Positions 15,430 to 22,682 of a DNA stretch of 31,996 nt are shown here, in pieces (positions within the stretch are counted from its first letter, which is position 1; every line of letters begins with the position of its first letter). The stretch lies in the NCBI GenBank assembly GCA_035647855.1, contig DASRMP010000031.1:1-31996 (forward strand). The letters run 5' to 3'. The translations under genes were made by a program, and so were the position numbers. The stretch comes from JAAZBW01 sp035647855. Its GTDB lineage: Bacteria; Actinomycetota; Actinomycetes; Actinomycetales; Actinomycetaceae. The notes under the pieces were generated by a model. It was not told where the DNA came from and ran no database searches. It saw nothing but the letters and a program-made list of their open reading frames with translations.

Positions 15430-15435
15430 ATTATC
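15430..15435 (-). promoter_or_regulatory. -10 element GATAAT for the gene at 14977-15423
   Basis: GATAAT on the minus strand is five of six bases to the TATAAT consensus and sits 6 nt before GTG 15423. It stands out in this high-GC DNA. Confidence 0.5.
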
Positions 15436-15604
15436 CGCAGGCGCACCTCACGGCGCGACTGTGGGGAAGCACCAAGAGTTCCGGGGAGTAACAAGGGTGG
15501 GGCGCGGGGCAGCGGCAGAGCACCAAGCGCGACGACGGCGGCAGAGCTCCACCCGCGAGGGCGAGGAAGCCGCCGACCCTGGCGCCGCCGCGCAATCCCC
15601 CGCG

Positions 15605-15610
15605 TAACCT
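15605..15610 (+). promoter_or_regulatory. -10 element TAACCT of the patatin-like gene
   Basis: TAACCT ends 6 nt before the ATG at 15617, the leaderless arrangement seen repeatedly in this window. Confidence 0.45.
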
Positions 15611-15616
15611 GAGGCC

Positions 15617-16624
15617 ATGCGAATCACTCTCGTACTCGGCTCTGGCGGCGCCCGCGGTTATGCCCACATCGGCGCGATACGCGAACTCCAGGAACGCGGG
15701 CACGAGATCGTCGCCATCACGGGATGCTCGATGGGCACTGTGGTCGGCGGGATGCTGGCCGCCGGCAAACTCGACGAGTTCGAGGAATGGGTCCGGACGG
15801 TCGAGGTGCGAGACATCCTCCGGCTTCTCGATCCAGCCATTGGCGCCCCCGGCATGATCAAGGCCGGGCGAATCATGGACATGCTCGGGACGATCGTCGG
15901 GGACATCAACATCGAGGAACTCGAACTCCCATTCATTGCGGTGGCGGTGGACATGGCGCAGCGGCGCGAGGTGTGGTTCCGCAGCGGGCCGCTCCTCACC
16001 GCGATCCGCGCCTCGATCGCCATCCCGACGGCGTTCACGCCCATCATGCAGGACGGCCGCCTCCTGGCAGACGGTGGGCTGCTGAATCCGCTCCCGATCG
16101 CGCCGGCCGCGCTGATGAACGCCGACGGCATCGTCGCCGTGTCGCTCTCCGGCCGGTATCCGGAGTTCGGAACGGCGTCTGCTCTGACGTACGAGAGAGC
16201 CGATCACAGTGCCGAACAGCGACCGGGGTGGGCCGAGAAGCTGCTGAACAATGCGGGGGAATTCCTTGGCGGCGCGGGGGTCCGGGAGTTGATCGACCGC
16301 ATCACGTCTCGCGATGATGCCGATTCGGAGTCGCCGTCGGCCGTGGGGGGCCACGGAGCGCTGACTGAAAAGGAGCGGATCGCACGGCTCGGGCGGACCC
16401 CGGAACCGCTCCCCAGGAGCCTCAAGTCGATCGACATGATGACCATGGCGCTGAACACCATGCAGATGTCCATCGAGGCGACCCGCACAGCTGCCACGCC
16501 TCCCGACGTTCTCGTCTCCATCCCGATGGACATCTGTGGCGCGTTCGATTTCCATCGTGCCGCGGAAATCATCGACGTCGGAAGAGAACGCGCTGCCGCC
16601 GCGTACGACGAGGCGGGACTGTAG
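15617..16624 (+). CDS. Patatin-like phospholipase, RssA/NTE type (335 aa)
   Basis: A serine lipid acyl hydrolase using a Ser-Asp dyad. The oxyanion-hole motif GSGGARG is at residues 8-14, the nucleophile elbow GCSMG at 36-40 (Ser38), and the catalytic Asp151 in ADGGLLNPLP. The patatin domain covers about residues 4-175. The C-terminal half (about 190-335) is more divergent, with an alpha-helical SIDMMTMALNTMQMSIEATR and a terminal segment holding DICGAFDFHRAAEIIDVGRE, as in the bacterial NTE-family proteins. No signal peptide is present, so it should be cytoplasmic or peripherally membrane-bound. It is likely to hydrolyse phospholipids or lysophospholipids; the substrate is not known. TAACCT at 15605 suggests a leaderless message. 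Confidence 0.9.
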   Translation: MRITLVLGSGGARGYAHIGAIRELQERGHEIVAITGCSMGTVVGGMLAAGKLDEFEEWVRTVEVRDILRLLDPAIGAPGMIKAGRIMDMLGTIVGDINIEELELPFIAVAVDMAQRREVWFRSGPLLTAIRASIAIPTAFTPIMQDGRLLADGGLLNPLPIAPAALMNADGIVAVSLSGRYPEFGTASALTYERADHSAEQRPGWAEKLLNNAGEFLGGAGVRELIDRITSRDDADSESPSAVGGHGALTEKERIARLGRTPEPLPRSLKSIDMMTMALNTMQMSIEATRTAATPPDVLVSIPMDICGAFDFHRAAEIIDVGRERAAAAYDEAGL

Positions 16625-16659
16625 CGCCTCGGGCTGCCCTTGTACGAAAGGTGCCGGCC

Positions 16660-16697
16660 ACAGCAGCGAGCACGCGGAAACAGCAGCGAGCACGCGG
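16660..16697. repeat. Short tandem repeat, two 20-bp copies
   Basis: ACAGCAGCGAGCACGCGG occurs at 16660-16677 and 16680-16697 between the patatin-like gene and the TetR gene. It may be a site in the TetR promoter region or just a small duplication. Nothing else is visible in the 203-bp gap except the -10 element at 16816. Confidence 0.6.
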
Positions 16698-16815
16698 GAG
16701 GAAAGCATCCGAGCAGACGCCGTCGTGGGACATTTGCGGACAGAACCGCAGGTGGGAGCACCTAATATCGCCACCGCGCCGTGACACCGGCGGGCCAAGC
16801 CACAGACATGGCGCG

Positions 16816-16821
16816 TAGGGT
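16816..16821 (+). promoter_or_regulatory. -10 element TAGGGT of the second TetR gene
   Basis: TAGGGT lies 6 nt before the ATG at 16828 with no Shine-Dalgarno, consistent with leaderless transcription. Confidence 0.5.
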
Positions 16822-16827
16822 GTATGC

Positions 16828-17415
16828 ATGCCCGAGAATTCCAATCCGCGCCCTGGACGACCCCGGGACCCGGCGAAGGATGACGCCGCGATCGATGCCA
16901 CGCTGAGCCTGATCACGGAGCTGGGTTTTCACGGACTTCGAATCGACGACGTGGCGGCCCGGGCCGGCGTTCCGAAATCGACGATCTACCGGCGCTGGCC
17001 CACACTCCTCGCGCTCGTCACCGACGCCTACCGTTCCGCCTTCCCCGATCCGGTGAGCCCCCGGACCGACGATCCAGGGGCGGACCTCGACCGCTACCTC
17101 GAGCGGATCCTGCACAACATCACGAACCATCCGATCGGCCGCACGATTCCGGTCGCGGCCGCGACGATCATGCGGGAACCGGACCTGGCGGACGACTTCT
17201 ACGAGTACTTCGTCCAGCCGTACTGGGACGGCATCGTGGACATCGCCGAGCGGGGCAGGGAGAGCGGCATATTCACCACCGCCGTCCCGTCAACCGTGGT
17301 GGCACAGGCCCTGATCGGGAGCTGCATGTTCGGGAGCGTTTTCGAAGGACGCGCCCCTGACCTGGGCGATCTCGTGGCCGCCGCCTACTCACTGCTCGGC
17401 TACGAGAGCAAGTAG
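16828..17415 (+). CDS. TetR/AcrR-family transcriptional regulator (195 aa)
   Basis: The DNA-binding helix-turn-helix is at residues about 19-65: IDATLSLITELGFHGLRIDDVAARAGVPKSTIYRRWPTLLALV. The Ile-Tyr-Arg-Arg-Trp recognition helix and the GRPRDP leader are typical of the TetR branch with a C-terminal TetR_C_16-like ligand domain, here with FYEYFVQPYWDGIVDIAERGRESG. Length is normal. The protein probably represses a nearby gene in response to a small molecule. It is convergent with, and 28 bp from, the zinc alcohol dehydrogenase at 17444-18394. That gene has a GTGGT-CGA-ACCAC palindrome in its promoter region, a possible target; this link is inference. Confidence 0.9.
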   Translation: MPENSNPRPGRPRDPAKDDAAIDATLSLITELGFHGLRIDDVAARAGVPKSTIYRRWPTLLALVTDAYRSAFPDPVSPRTDDPGADLDRYLERILHNITNHPIGRTIPVAAATIMREPDLADDFYEYFVQPYWDGIVDIAERGRESGIFTTAVPSTVVAQALIGSCMFGSVFEGRAPDLGDLVAAAYSLLGYESK

Positions 17416-17443
17416 GCGGCGGAGAAGCGATTCGGCCGGGCGG

Positions 17444-18394
17444 TCAGTCGGCGATCTTCGCCACGAGACGGCCGACGATCCGGTGGTGCTTCAGATCGTC
17501 GATGCCCTGCGGAATATCGTCGAAGCCGATGATCGTGAGCTTCGGCTTCAACCCGCCAGTTGCGTAGAGGTCCATGATGTCCGCGACATCCTGCGGAGTC
17601 CCGCCGTTGGAGCCGATGAGCGTGACCTGGGACAGGATCATTCGGATCGTCGAGATGTTCGCCTCGAGCTTCCCCATTCCCACAAGCACCACGACGCCGC
17701 CGATCTTGACGGCTTCAATGGCGTCCGCGGTGGTCTCGCCGAAGCCGGCGTAGTCGATGACTTTGTCGAGGCCCTTTTCCTTGAAGTCGAGGATGCTCTT
17801 GGAGATCCCGTGGATGCCGATCTCCTCGCCGAGTTCCCACGCCTTCTCGTTCACCTCGGCTACGTACACCTCCGCGCCCTTCAGCACGGCCGCGCGGGCA
17901 GCGATCTGACCCAGGCCACCGAGTCCGATGATGCCGATCTTGTCTCCCTCTCCGATTTCTCCGCCCTTGGTGAGGGCGTGGTAGGAGGTCATGCCGGCGT
18001 CGGTCGCGGTGGCGGCCTCGATGAAGCCGACGTCGTCGGGAATGCGAACGAGAGCCTGCTGGTCGATCGTCATCTTGTGGGAGAACCCGCCGTTGGTGAC
18101 GTATCCGGGCGCGCCTGCGGGCGTCGTCGGGCAGACGGCCACGCGGTCGCCGACCGACCAGTCCGTGACACCCTCGCCAACCTCGCTGACCACCCCGGCC
18201 ACCTCGTGGCCGATCGTGATCGGCCTGAAGGCGAGCGTCTCGAGCCAGCCCGCGTCCTGCATCAGGCCCACGTCCGAGTGGCAGAGCCCGGCGGCCTTGA
18301 TGTCGATCACGACAGCGCCTGGCGCCGCCTCGGGCTCGGGAACGTCGTTCAGGACGAGGGGTTCGTTGGTGTTCGTGAATTGCCAGGCCTGCAT
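17444..18394 (-). CDS. Zinc-binding alcohol dehydrogenase lacking the structural-zinc lobe (316 aa)
   Basis: A medium-chain dehydrogenase. Catalytic zinc ligands are Cys38 (AAGLCHSDVG), His63-Glu64 (IGHEVAG) and probably Asp132 (ATDAGMT). The NAD-binding motif GLGGLG is at 157-162, followed by the acidic YVAEVNEKAW. The usual four-cysteine structural-zinc lobe is absent: where it belongs the sequence reads VCPTTPAGAPGYVTNGGFSH, with a single Cys, and the protein is about 20-30 residues shorter than common members. It is probably active, since structural zinc is missing in several subfamilies, but oligomer or stability may differ. The ATG at 18394 has a GGAGGC Shine-Dalgarno. Its 3' end meets the TetR gene tail to tail. 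Confidence 0.88.
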   Translation of the reverse strand: MQAWQFTNTNEPLVLNDVPEPEAAPGAVVIDIKAAGLCHSDVGLMQDAGWLETLAFRPITIGHEVAGVVSEVGEGVTDWSVGDRVAVCPTTPAGAPGYVTNGGFSHKMTIDQQALVRIPDDVGFIEAATATDAGMTSYHALTKGGEIGEGDKIGIIGLGGLGQIAARAAVLKGAEVYVAEVNEKAWELGEEIGIHGISKSILDFKEKGLDKVIDYAGFGETTADAIEAVKIGGVVVLVGMGKLEANISTIRMILSQVTLIGSNGGTPQDVADIMDLYATGGLKPKLTIIGFDDIPQGIDDLKHHRIVGRLVAKIAD

Positions 18395-18410
18395 GGTGCC
18401 TCCGATTGTT

Positions 18411-18423
18411 GTGGTCGAACCAC
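18411..18423 (-). promoter_or_regulatory. Operator candidate GTGGT-CGA-ACCAC
   Basis: A perfect 5-3-5 palindrome 17 bp upstream of the alcohol dehydrogenase start codon. It may be the site of the neighbouring TetR protein; no second copy was seen near that gene. Confidence 0.45.
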
Positions 18424-18520
18424 TCCCATGACGGGAACGGTATGACCATCAGCCTAAGAAAGCCCCGGGCGCGGCGCCGCGGGTTTGCGGCACGACGACG
18501 CAGGTCTGCGGCACCGTCAC

Positions 18521-18536
18521 GCAGGTTCGCACCTGC
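18521..18536 (-). terminator. Hairpin after argG
   Basis: GCAGGT and ACCTGC pair around a TCGC loop, 5 bp beyond the argG stop codon. The stem is only 6 bp and there is no T-run, so this is a modest candidate. Confidence 0.45.
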
Positions 18537-18541
18537 AATCG

Positions 18542-19957
18542 TCAGTCGACGCCGTACTCCATGGCGGCGGCGTCCAGGGACTCTTCCGCCTCGTCCGGAG
18601 TGATGGCGCCGGCGATCTCGTAGAAGCCACCGGGTTGCATTCCGGAGACGAGTTCGCCCGTTGCGCCGCCCACGAGCCCCTGCCCCACGTACTGCTCGAG
18701 GCGGGAACGTGAGTCCGCGATGTCCAGGTTGCGCATGGTCAACTGGCCGATGCGGTCCTCCGGACCGAACGCCGCCGACTCGACGCGCTCCATGGAGAGC
18801 CGGTCCGGGTGGTAGGAGAGCGCGGGACCGTTGGTGTCGAGAATGGAGTAGTCATCGCCGCGGCGGAGCCGGAGCGTGACCTCTCCCGAGACGGCGGAGC
18901 CCACCCAGCGCTGCAACGATTCACGCAGCATGAGCGACTGCGGGTCGAGCCAGCGGCCCTCGTACATGAGGCGGCCGAGCCTGCGGCCCTGGTTGTGGTA
19001 ATTGGCGATCGTGTCCTCGTTGTGGATCGCGTTGAGCAGCCGCTCGTAGGCAATGTGGAGGAGCGCCATGCCGGGCGCCTCGTAGATGCCGCGCGACTTC
19101 GCCTCGATGATGCGGTTCTCGATCTGGTCGGACATGCCGAGGCCGTGGCGGCCGCCGATCGCGTTCGCCTCGTGGACAAGCGCGACGGCGGAGTCGAACT
19201 GTTCACCGTTGATGGCCACGGGCCGGCCGGCCTCGAAGGTGAGCGTCACGTTCTCAGGCGCGATCTCGACGTCGTCGTCCCAGAAGGGGACACCCATGAT
19301 CGGTTCGACGATGTCGAAACCCACGTTCAGGTGCTCCAGAGCCTTCGCCTCGTGGGTGGCGCCCCAGATGTTCGCGTCCGTGGAGTACGCCTTCTCGGCG
19401 GAGGCACGGTAGGGCAGGTTCCTCTCGGTGAGCCACTCGCTCATCTCCTGGCGGCCACCCAGTTCGCGGACGAAGTCCACGTCCAGCCACGGCTTGTAGA
19501 TGCGCAGGCGCGGGTTGGAGAGGAGGCCGTAGCGGTAGAACCTCTCGATGTCGTTGCCTTTGTAGGTGGAGCCGTCCCCCCACACTTCGACGTCGTCCGC
19601 GAGCATCGCGCGAACGAGCATCGTCCCGGTGACAGCGCGGCCGAGCGGTGTGGTGTTGAAGTAGACCTTGCCGGCATTGCGGATGTGGAACGCGCCGCAC
19701 TGAAGGGCGACGAGCCCTTCCTCGACCAGCGCCTCCGTGCAGTCGATGGCCCGTGAGATCTCTGCCCCATATTCGAGGGCACGGCCGGGGACGGAGGCGA
19801 TGTCGGGTTCGTCGTACTGGCCGATGTCTGCCATGTAGGTGCAGGGGATCGCGCCGTGCTCACGCATCCACGCAACTGCGACCGACGTGTCGAGTCCGCC
19901 GGAGAACGCGATGCCGACGCGCTCGCCGACCGGGAGGGAACTGAGAACCTTGGACAT
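18542..19957 (-). CDS. argG: Argininosuccinate synthase, long (type 2) form (471 aa)
   Basis: Catalyses ATP-dependent joining of citrulline and aspartate in arginine biosynthesis, in the cytoplasm. The ATP-pyrophosphatase P-loop AFSGGLDTS is at residues 17-25, followed by CTYMADIGQYDE. Family motifs GNDIERFYRYG, LPYRASAEKAYSTDANIWGATHEAKALE and GRHGLGMSDQIENRIIEAKSRGIYEAPG are all present. The length and motifs match the longer E. coli-type enzyme rather than the roughly 400-residue form common in many bacteria. No other arg genes are adjacent, so argG is unlinked here. TAGGCT lies 6 nt before the ATG, suggesting a leaderless transcript. A palindromic ATGCA/TGCAT cluster overlaps the expected -35 region, suggesting arginine repression through ArgR. 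Confidence 0.97.
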   Translation of the reverse strand: MSKVLSSLPVGERVGIAFSGGLDTSVAVAWMREHGAIPCTYMADIGQYDEPDIASVPGRALEYGAEISRAIDCTEALVEEGLVALQCGAFHIRNAGKVYFNTTPLGRAVTGTMLVRAMLADDVEVWGDGSTYKGNDIERFYRYGLLSNPRLRIYKPWLDVDFVRELGGRQEMSEWLTERNLPYRASAEKAYSTDANIWGATHEAKALEHLNVGFDIVEPIMGVPFWDDDVEIAPENVTLTFEAGRPVAINGEQFDSAVALVHEANAIGGRHGLGMSDQIENRIIEAKSRGIYEAPGMALLHIAYERLLNAIHNEDTIANYHNQGRRLGRLMYEGRWLDPQSLMLRESLQRWVGSAVSGEVTLRLRRGDDYSILDTNGPALSYHPDRLSMERVESAAFGPEDRIGQLTMRNLDIADSRSRLEQYVGQGLVGGATGELVSGMQPGGFYEIAGAITPDEAEESLDAAAMEYGVD

Positions 19958-19963
19958 GGGCCT

Positions 19964-20010
19964 AGCCTATGGCCGTAGCGGGCGTTTATGCATCTTGCTG
20001 CATATATGCG
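19964..20010 (-). promoter_or_regulatory. argG promoter with candidate ARG box
   Basis: On the minus strand TAGGCT (19964-19969) is the -10, 6 nt before the argG ATG. At 19988-20003 ATGCA and TGCAT form an inverted repeat with a 6-nt spacer. It overlaps the perfect 10-bp palindrome GCATATATGC (20000-20009). This AT-rich cluster covers the expected -35 zone and resembles ArgR boxes (palindromes rich in TGCAT). ArgR binding is inference. Confidence 0.6.
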
Positions 20011-20136
20011 ATTGGCCACTCGAAGTCGTGGACCTTTCGGCCCGGGGAAACAGGGGCTCCGCTTCAGCGCGAAGTTTTCTCCCCGGCGTGCGACTATCGC
20101 ACTTGCACGTTCCCCGAAAACTCCAAGGAGCACGCA

Positions 20137-20535
20137 ATGGCCAACCGACCGGTTCACTTCGAAATCCAGGCGGACGACCTCGAGCGCGCCAAGGGCTTCT
20201 ACTCGGAGGCCTTCGGCTGGACCTTCGAAGACTACTCGCAGTATGTCGACGCGCCGTACTGGGGCGTCATCACGGGAGAGGAAGGCACTCCCGGCATCAA
20301 CGGGGCGATCCTTCAGCGCCCTGTCAAGGCGCCGGCGCCGGAGCAAGGCACGAACGCCTGGGTGATCACCATGCAGGTCGACGACTTCGACGCCATTCAC
20401 AACAAGCTGCTCGCGGCCGGCGCCCGCGTGGCGATGCCCAAGTTCGCACTCCCCGGCATGGCATGGCAGGGGTATTACCTGGACACCGAGGGCAACACGA
20501 TCGGAATCCATCAGGCGGACGAGAACGCCCGGTAG
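20137..20535 (+). CDS. VOC (glyoxalase/dioxygenase-fold) family protein (132 aa)
   Basis: One vicinal-oxygen-chelate domain of two beta-alpha-beta-beta-beta modules: PVHFEIQADDLERAKGFYSEAFGWTF in the first half, NAWVITMQVDDFDAIHNKLLAAGARVAMPKFALPGMAWQGYYLDTEGNTIGIHQ in the second. His8 and the late Glu in DTEGNTIGI are candidate metal ligands; the expected central ligand is not obvious, so enzymatic activity is uncertain. Similar small proteins are often annotated only as VOC family. The ATG at 20137 has a perfect AAGGAG Shine-Dalgarno 6 nt upstream; a longer reading from 19969 would run over the argG promoter. It is transcribed away from argG and ends at a strong bidirectional hairpin. Confidence 0.88.
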   Translation: MANRPVHFEIQADDLERAKGFYSEAFGWTFEDYSQYVDAPYWGVITGEEGTPGINGAILQRPVKAPAPEQGTNAWVITMQVDDFDAIHNKLLAAGARVAMPKFALPGMAWQGYYLDTEGNTIGIHQADENAR

Positions 20536-20536
20536 G

Positions 20537-20570
20537 AGGCCGGCGTCAGCCAGGCGACCAGCGCCGGCCT
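20537..20570. terminator. Bidirectional hairpin between the VOC and FMN reductase genes
   Basis: AGGCCGGCG and CGCCGGCCT form a perfect 9-bp stem with a 16-nt loop. It lies right after the VOC stop codon and before the convergent reductase stop, so it can serve both. Confidence 0.65.
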
Positions 20571-20593
20571 GGTGCCGGGGTCCGCGATGAGGT

Positions 20594-21169
20594 CTACTCC
20601 TCGAGTCGCGGGATGACCGTCAGCACACGCTCGATGTGAAGGCGGAATTCCTCCATGAAGGTGGTCAGTACGTTGCGCAGGCGATCGCTGGTGACCGTGC
20701 CGTCCTCCTCATAGACCTCCGGGTCGAACGTAATGTACGCCTCGGGCGCGGTCATCTGCCTCGCGTTGCAGAACGACAGCACACCGCGCACGGCCTGCTG
20801 CGCCAGCGCTGTGCCGATGTTGCCCGGCGACGCGCCAATGACGGCGGCCGGCATGTGGTCGAACGAGTTCTGCCCGTAGGGCCGCGAGCCCCAGTCGAGC
20901 GCGTTCTTCAATGAACCTGGAATCGAGCGGTTGTACTCAGGAGTGATGATCAGGACGGCGTGCTTCTCCGCGATCTTGTCCTTCAGCGCCCGAACCTCGG
21001 CCGGCAGGTCCGCCTCGAGGTCCTGTGAGAACAGCGGGAGATTGCCGATTTCGAGCTCCTCGAATTCAAGGTCATCCGGCGCAACCTTGAGCAACGCCTT
21101 GCTGAGCGTTCTGTTGATCGACGTCGAAGACAGACTGCCGATGAAATAGCCGACCCGGTACTTGGCCAT
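20594..21169 (-). CDS. NADPH-dependent FMN reductase / flavodoxin-fold oxidoreductase (191 aa)
   Basis: A flavodoxin-like reductase. The phosphate-binding GSLSSTSINRTLSKAL loop is at residues 11-26, and the family signature TPEYNRSIPGSLKNALDW at 76-93 contacts the FMN ring. GASPGNIGTALAQQ follows. These proteins reduce FMN, quinones, azo dyes or chromate with NAD(P)H; the natural substrate here is unknown. It is cytoplasmic, and length is normal. The ATG at 21169 has an AAGGGG Shine-Dalgarno. Its leader contains a 7-bp hairpin (21197-21215). It is divergent from the M23 peptidase gene and convergent with the VOC gene. Confidence 0.92.
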   Translation of the reverse strand: MAKYRVGYFIGSLSSTSINRTLSKALLKVAPDDLEFEELEIGNLPLFSQDLEADLPAEVRALKDKIAEKHAVLIITPEYNRSIPGSLKNALDWGSRPYGQNSFDHMPAAVIGASPGNIGTALAQQAVRGVLSFCNARQMTAPEAYITFDPEVYEEDGTVTSDRLRNVLTTFMEEFRLHIERVLTVIPRLEE

Positions 21170-21196
21170 GGGAACCCCTTGATTACCTTCCTACGG

Positions 21197-21215
21197 CGCA
21201 GGCAGAGAGCCTGCG
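21197..21215 (-). other. Hairpin in the FMN reductase leader
   Basis: CGCAGGC and GCCTGCG pair across a 5-nt loop, 28 bp before the reductase start. It could be an attenuation or regulator site. Confidence 0.4.
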
Positions 21216-21343
21216 GCTCGCGACCGATTCGGGAGCACGACCATTCTGCGGCTGCCATGAAGAGCCCACAACCGGAGGAAGCAAGGGTCCCCGCTGCGGC
21301 GACGGCGCCTCAATCGCAAGTCGAGACCGGGTGACGGGAGCAA

Positions 21344-21367
21344 CAATTGGTGAAATACTGCCAATTG
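21344..21367. promoter_or_regulatory. Inverted repeat CAATTGG-N10-CCAATTG before the M23 gene
   Basis: A perfect 7-bp inverted repeat with a 10-bp spacer, AT-rich in a GC-rich context, about 60 bp upstream of the M23 start. It is an operator candidate in the divergent promoter region. Confidence 0.45.
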
Positions 21368-21428
21368 ATTTGTCTGCTGCCGACCCTGGTGGCCCTTCCG
21401 GTCAAGGTCGGTATGGGGAGGTGTTCTG

Positions 21429-22616
21429 ATGGGCATTGTCGCTCGACGATCAAGTGGCGCCGCGATGCGCGCGCTCGCAGCTCTCGGTCTCGGCTTGGGC
21501 CTGTGTGCAGCGGGCCTTCCGGCCTACGCCGCCACCGACGCGCCCGAGACAACCCCCCAAGCCCTGGCGACGACGTCCGCGCCCGAGCCGGTAAGCGAGA
21601 CTGAGCCCCCCTCCAGCTCTGCGCCTGCACCGGAGCCCGAACCCACCTCGACTCCCGCCCCGCCGAGTTCGACTCCACTACCTCCGCCGGAGCCCGAGCC
21701 GAGTCCCACGCCGGCACCGACTCCCACTCCCACGCCCGGGCCGGCACCCTCGCCGTCGCCGTCGCCGACTCCCACGCCCACGCCCGCGCCGGCACCGTCT
21801 CCGACGCCGACACCCACGCCGGAACCCCCCTCCGCAACCACGGAGAGTCCCACGCCGGCGCCGGCGCAACCGGCGCCCAGCGCATCTGACCCGATCGTCA
21901 CGGGCTCCACGGCCGATGCCTCCGCGCCAAAGGTGGTCAGTAGCGCGACGACCGGCACCACCATCACGACGTTCCCGAACATGAGCCTGCTCCCTGCCAA
22001 CGGCGTGGTCGCAAATGTCTGGTCCAATCCGCTCGTCGGCAGGCTGACGTCGCCCTTCGGGCTGCGGGTCCACCCGATTTTCGCGTTCCTGCTGCCACAC
22101 GCCGGGACTGACGTCGCCGCGTCGTGCGGGACTCCGATTCACGCTGCGGCGGACGGCGTCGTCGTATTCGTCGGCAAGAACTTCCAGGGCCGCACGGGCA
22201 ACCAGCTCGTCATCGCGCACGGCGACGGCGTCATTACCCGCTACGGGCACCTCCTCAGCGGAACGACCAGCGTCAAGCTGGGCGATGTCGTGAGGGCAGG
22301 CCAAGAAGTGGCCGCCGTCGGAGGCAACCCCGTCACCGACCCGGATGGAGCAGGCAATTCCACGGGATGCCACCTGCACTTCGAGGTGAACTTCAACAAC
22401 GGACGTACGCCGGTCGATCCAGACGCATTCCTGAGAGAACTCGGAGTCCGACTCGGTCAGGACCAGCCTGTGGAGCCGGCACCGTTCGGGACCGGCGGCA
22501 CCGACGCAAACGCTCTGATTGCCTCGTTCGACTCCGATGCCCTCGTGACGGAATACGTCGACTACATCGCGGGCGTCATCCCAGAGTTCCGCCACGAGCC
22601 GCGCTCCGACGCCTGA
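21429..22616 (+). CDS. Secreted M23-family peptidase with a Pro/Thr-rich stalk (395 aa)
   Basis: A cell-wall metallopeptidase of the LytM type. A signal peptide occupies about residues 1-34 (twin-Arg start, hydrophobic core, AYA cleavage). Then comes a long disordered stalk (about 36-160) of PTPTPTP and PEPEP repeats, probably spanning the wall. The M23 domain is at about 198-335, with zinc ligands His224 and Asp228 (HAGTD) and His317 (HLHFEV), and catalytic His274 (RYGHL) and His315. It should cleave peptidoglycan cross-bridges, or act in wall remodelling. About 65 residues follow the domain with no motif. The ATG at 21429 has a GGGGAGG Shine-Dalgarno 6-7 nt upstream. The stop codon lies inside a 15-bp tandem repeat that runs into a hairpin terminator. 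Confidence 0.93.
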   Translation: MGIVARRSSGAAMRALAALGLGLGLCAAGLPAYAATDAPETTPQALATTSAPEPVSETEPPSSSAPAPEPEPTSTPAPPSSTPLPPPEPEPSPTPAPTPTPTPGPAPSPSPSPTPTPTPAPAPSPTPTPTPEPPSATTESPTPAPAQPAPSASDPIVTGSTADASAPKVVSSATTGTTITTFPNMSLLPANGVVANVWSNPLVGRLTSPFGLRVHPIFAFLLPHAGTDVAASCGTPIHAAADGVVVFVGKNFQGRTGNQLVIAHGDGVITRYGHLLSGTTSVKLGDVVRAGQEVAAVGGNPVTDPDGAGNSTGCHLHFEVNFNNGRTPVDPDAFLRELGVRLGQDQPVEPAPFGTGGTDANALIASFDSDALVTEYVDYIAGVIPEFRHEPRSDA

Positions 22617-22653
22617 CCAGAGAGCGCCTGACCAGAGGGCGCCTGACCAGAGG
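22609..22653. repeat. Three 15-bp tandem units at the M23 3' end
   Basis: The unit GCGCCTGACCAGAG plus one base occurs at 22609, 22624 and 22639 (first copy with one change). The M23 stop TGA is in the first unit. The last unit forms the left arm of the adjacent terminator, so the terminator arm has been tandemly copied. Confidence 0.8.
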
Positions 22654-22664
22654 CGGTCAGGCGC
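22639..22664. terminator. Bidirectional terminator between M23 and pdxK genes
   Basis: GCGCCTGACC and GGTCAGGCGC make a perfect 10-bp stem with a 6-nt loop between convergent genes. This is the clearest two-way terminator in the window. Confidence 0.8.
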
Positions 22665-22682
22665 TCCGGCGCGATCCGCGCG

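Noticed and set aside
21240..21310. Cyclic di-AMP (ydaO-type) riboswitch on the minus strand
   Set aside because: AGCGGGGACCC resembles one conserved box and CCGAATCGG another, but the GGGTGAATC-like and other conserved parts are missing and the downstream gene is an FMN reductase rather than a wall or potassium gene.
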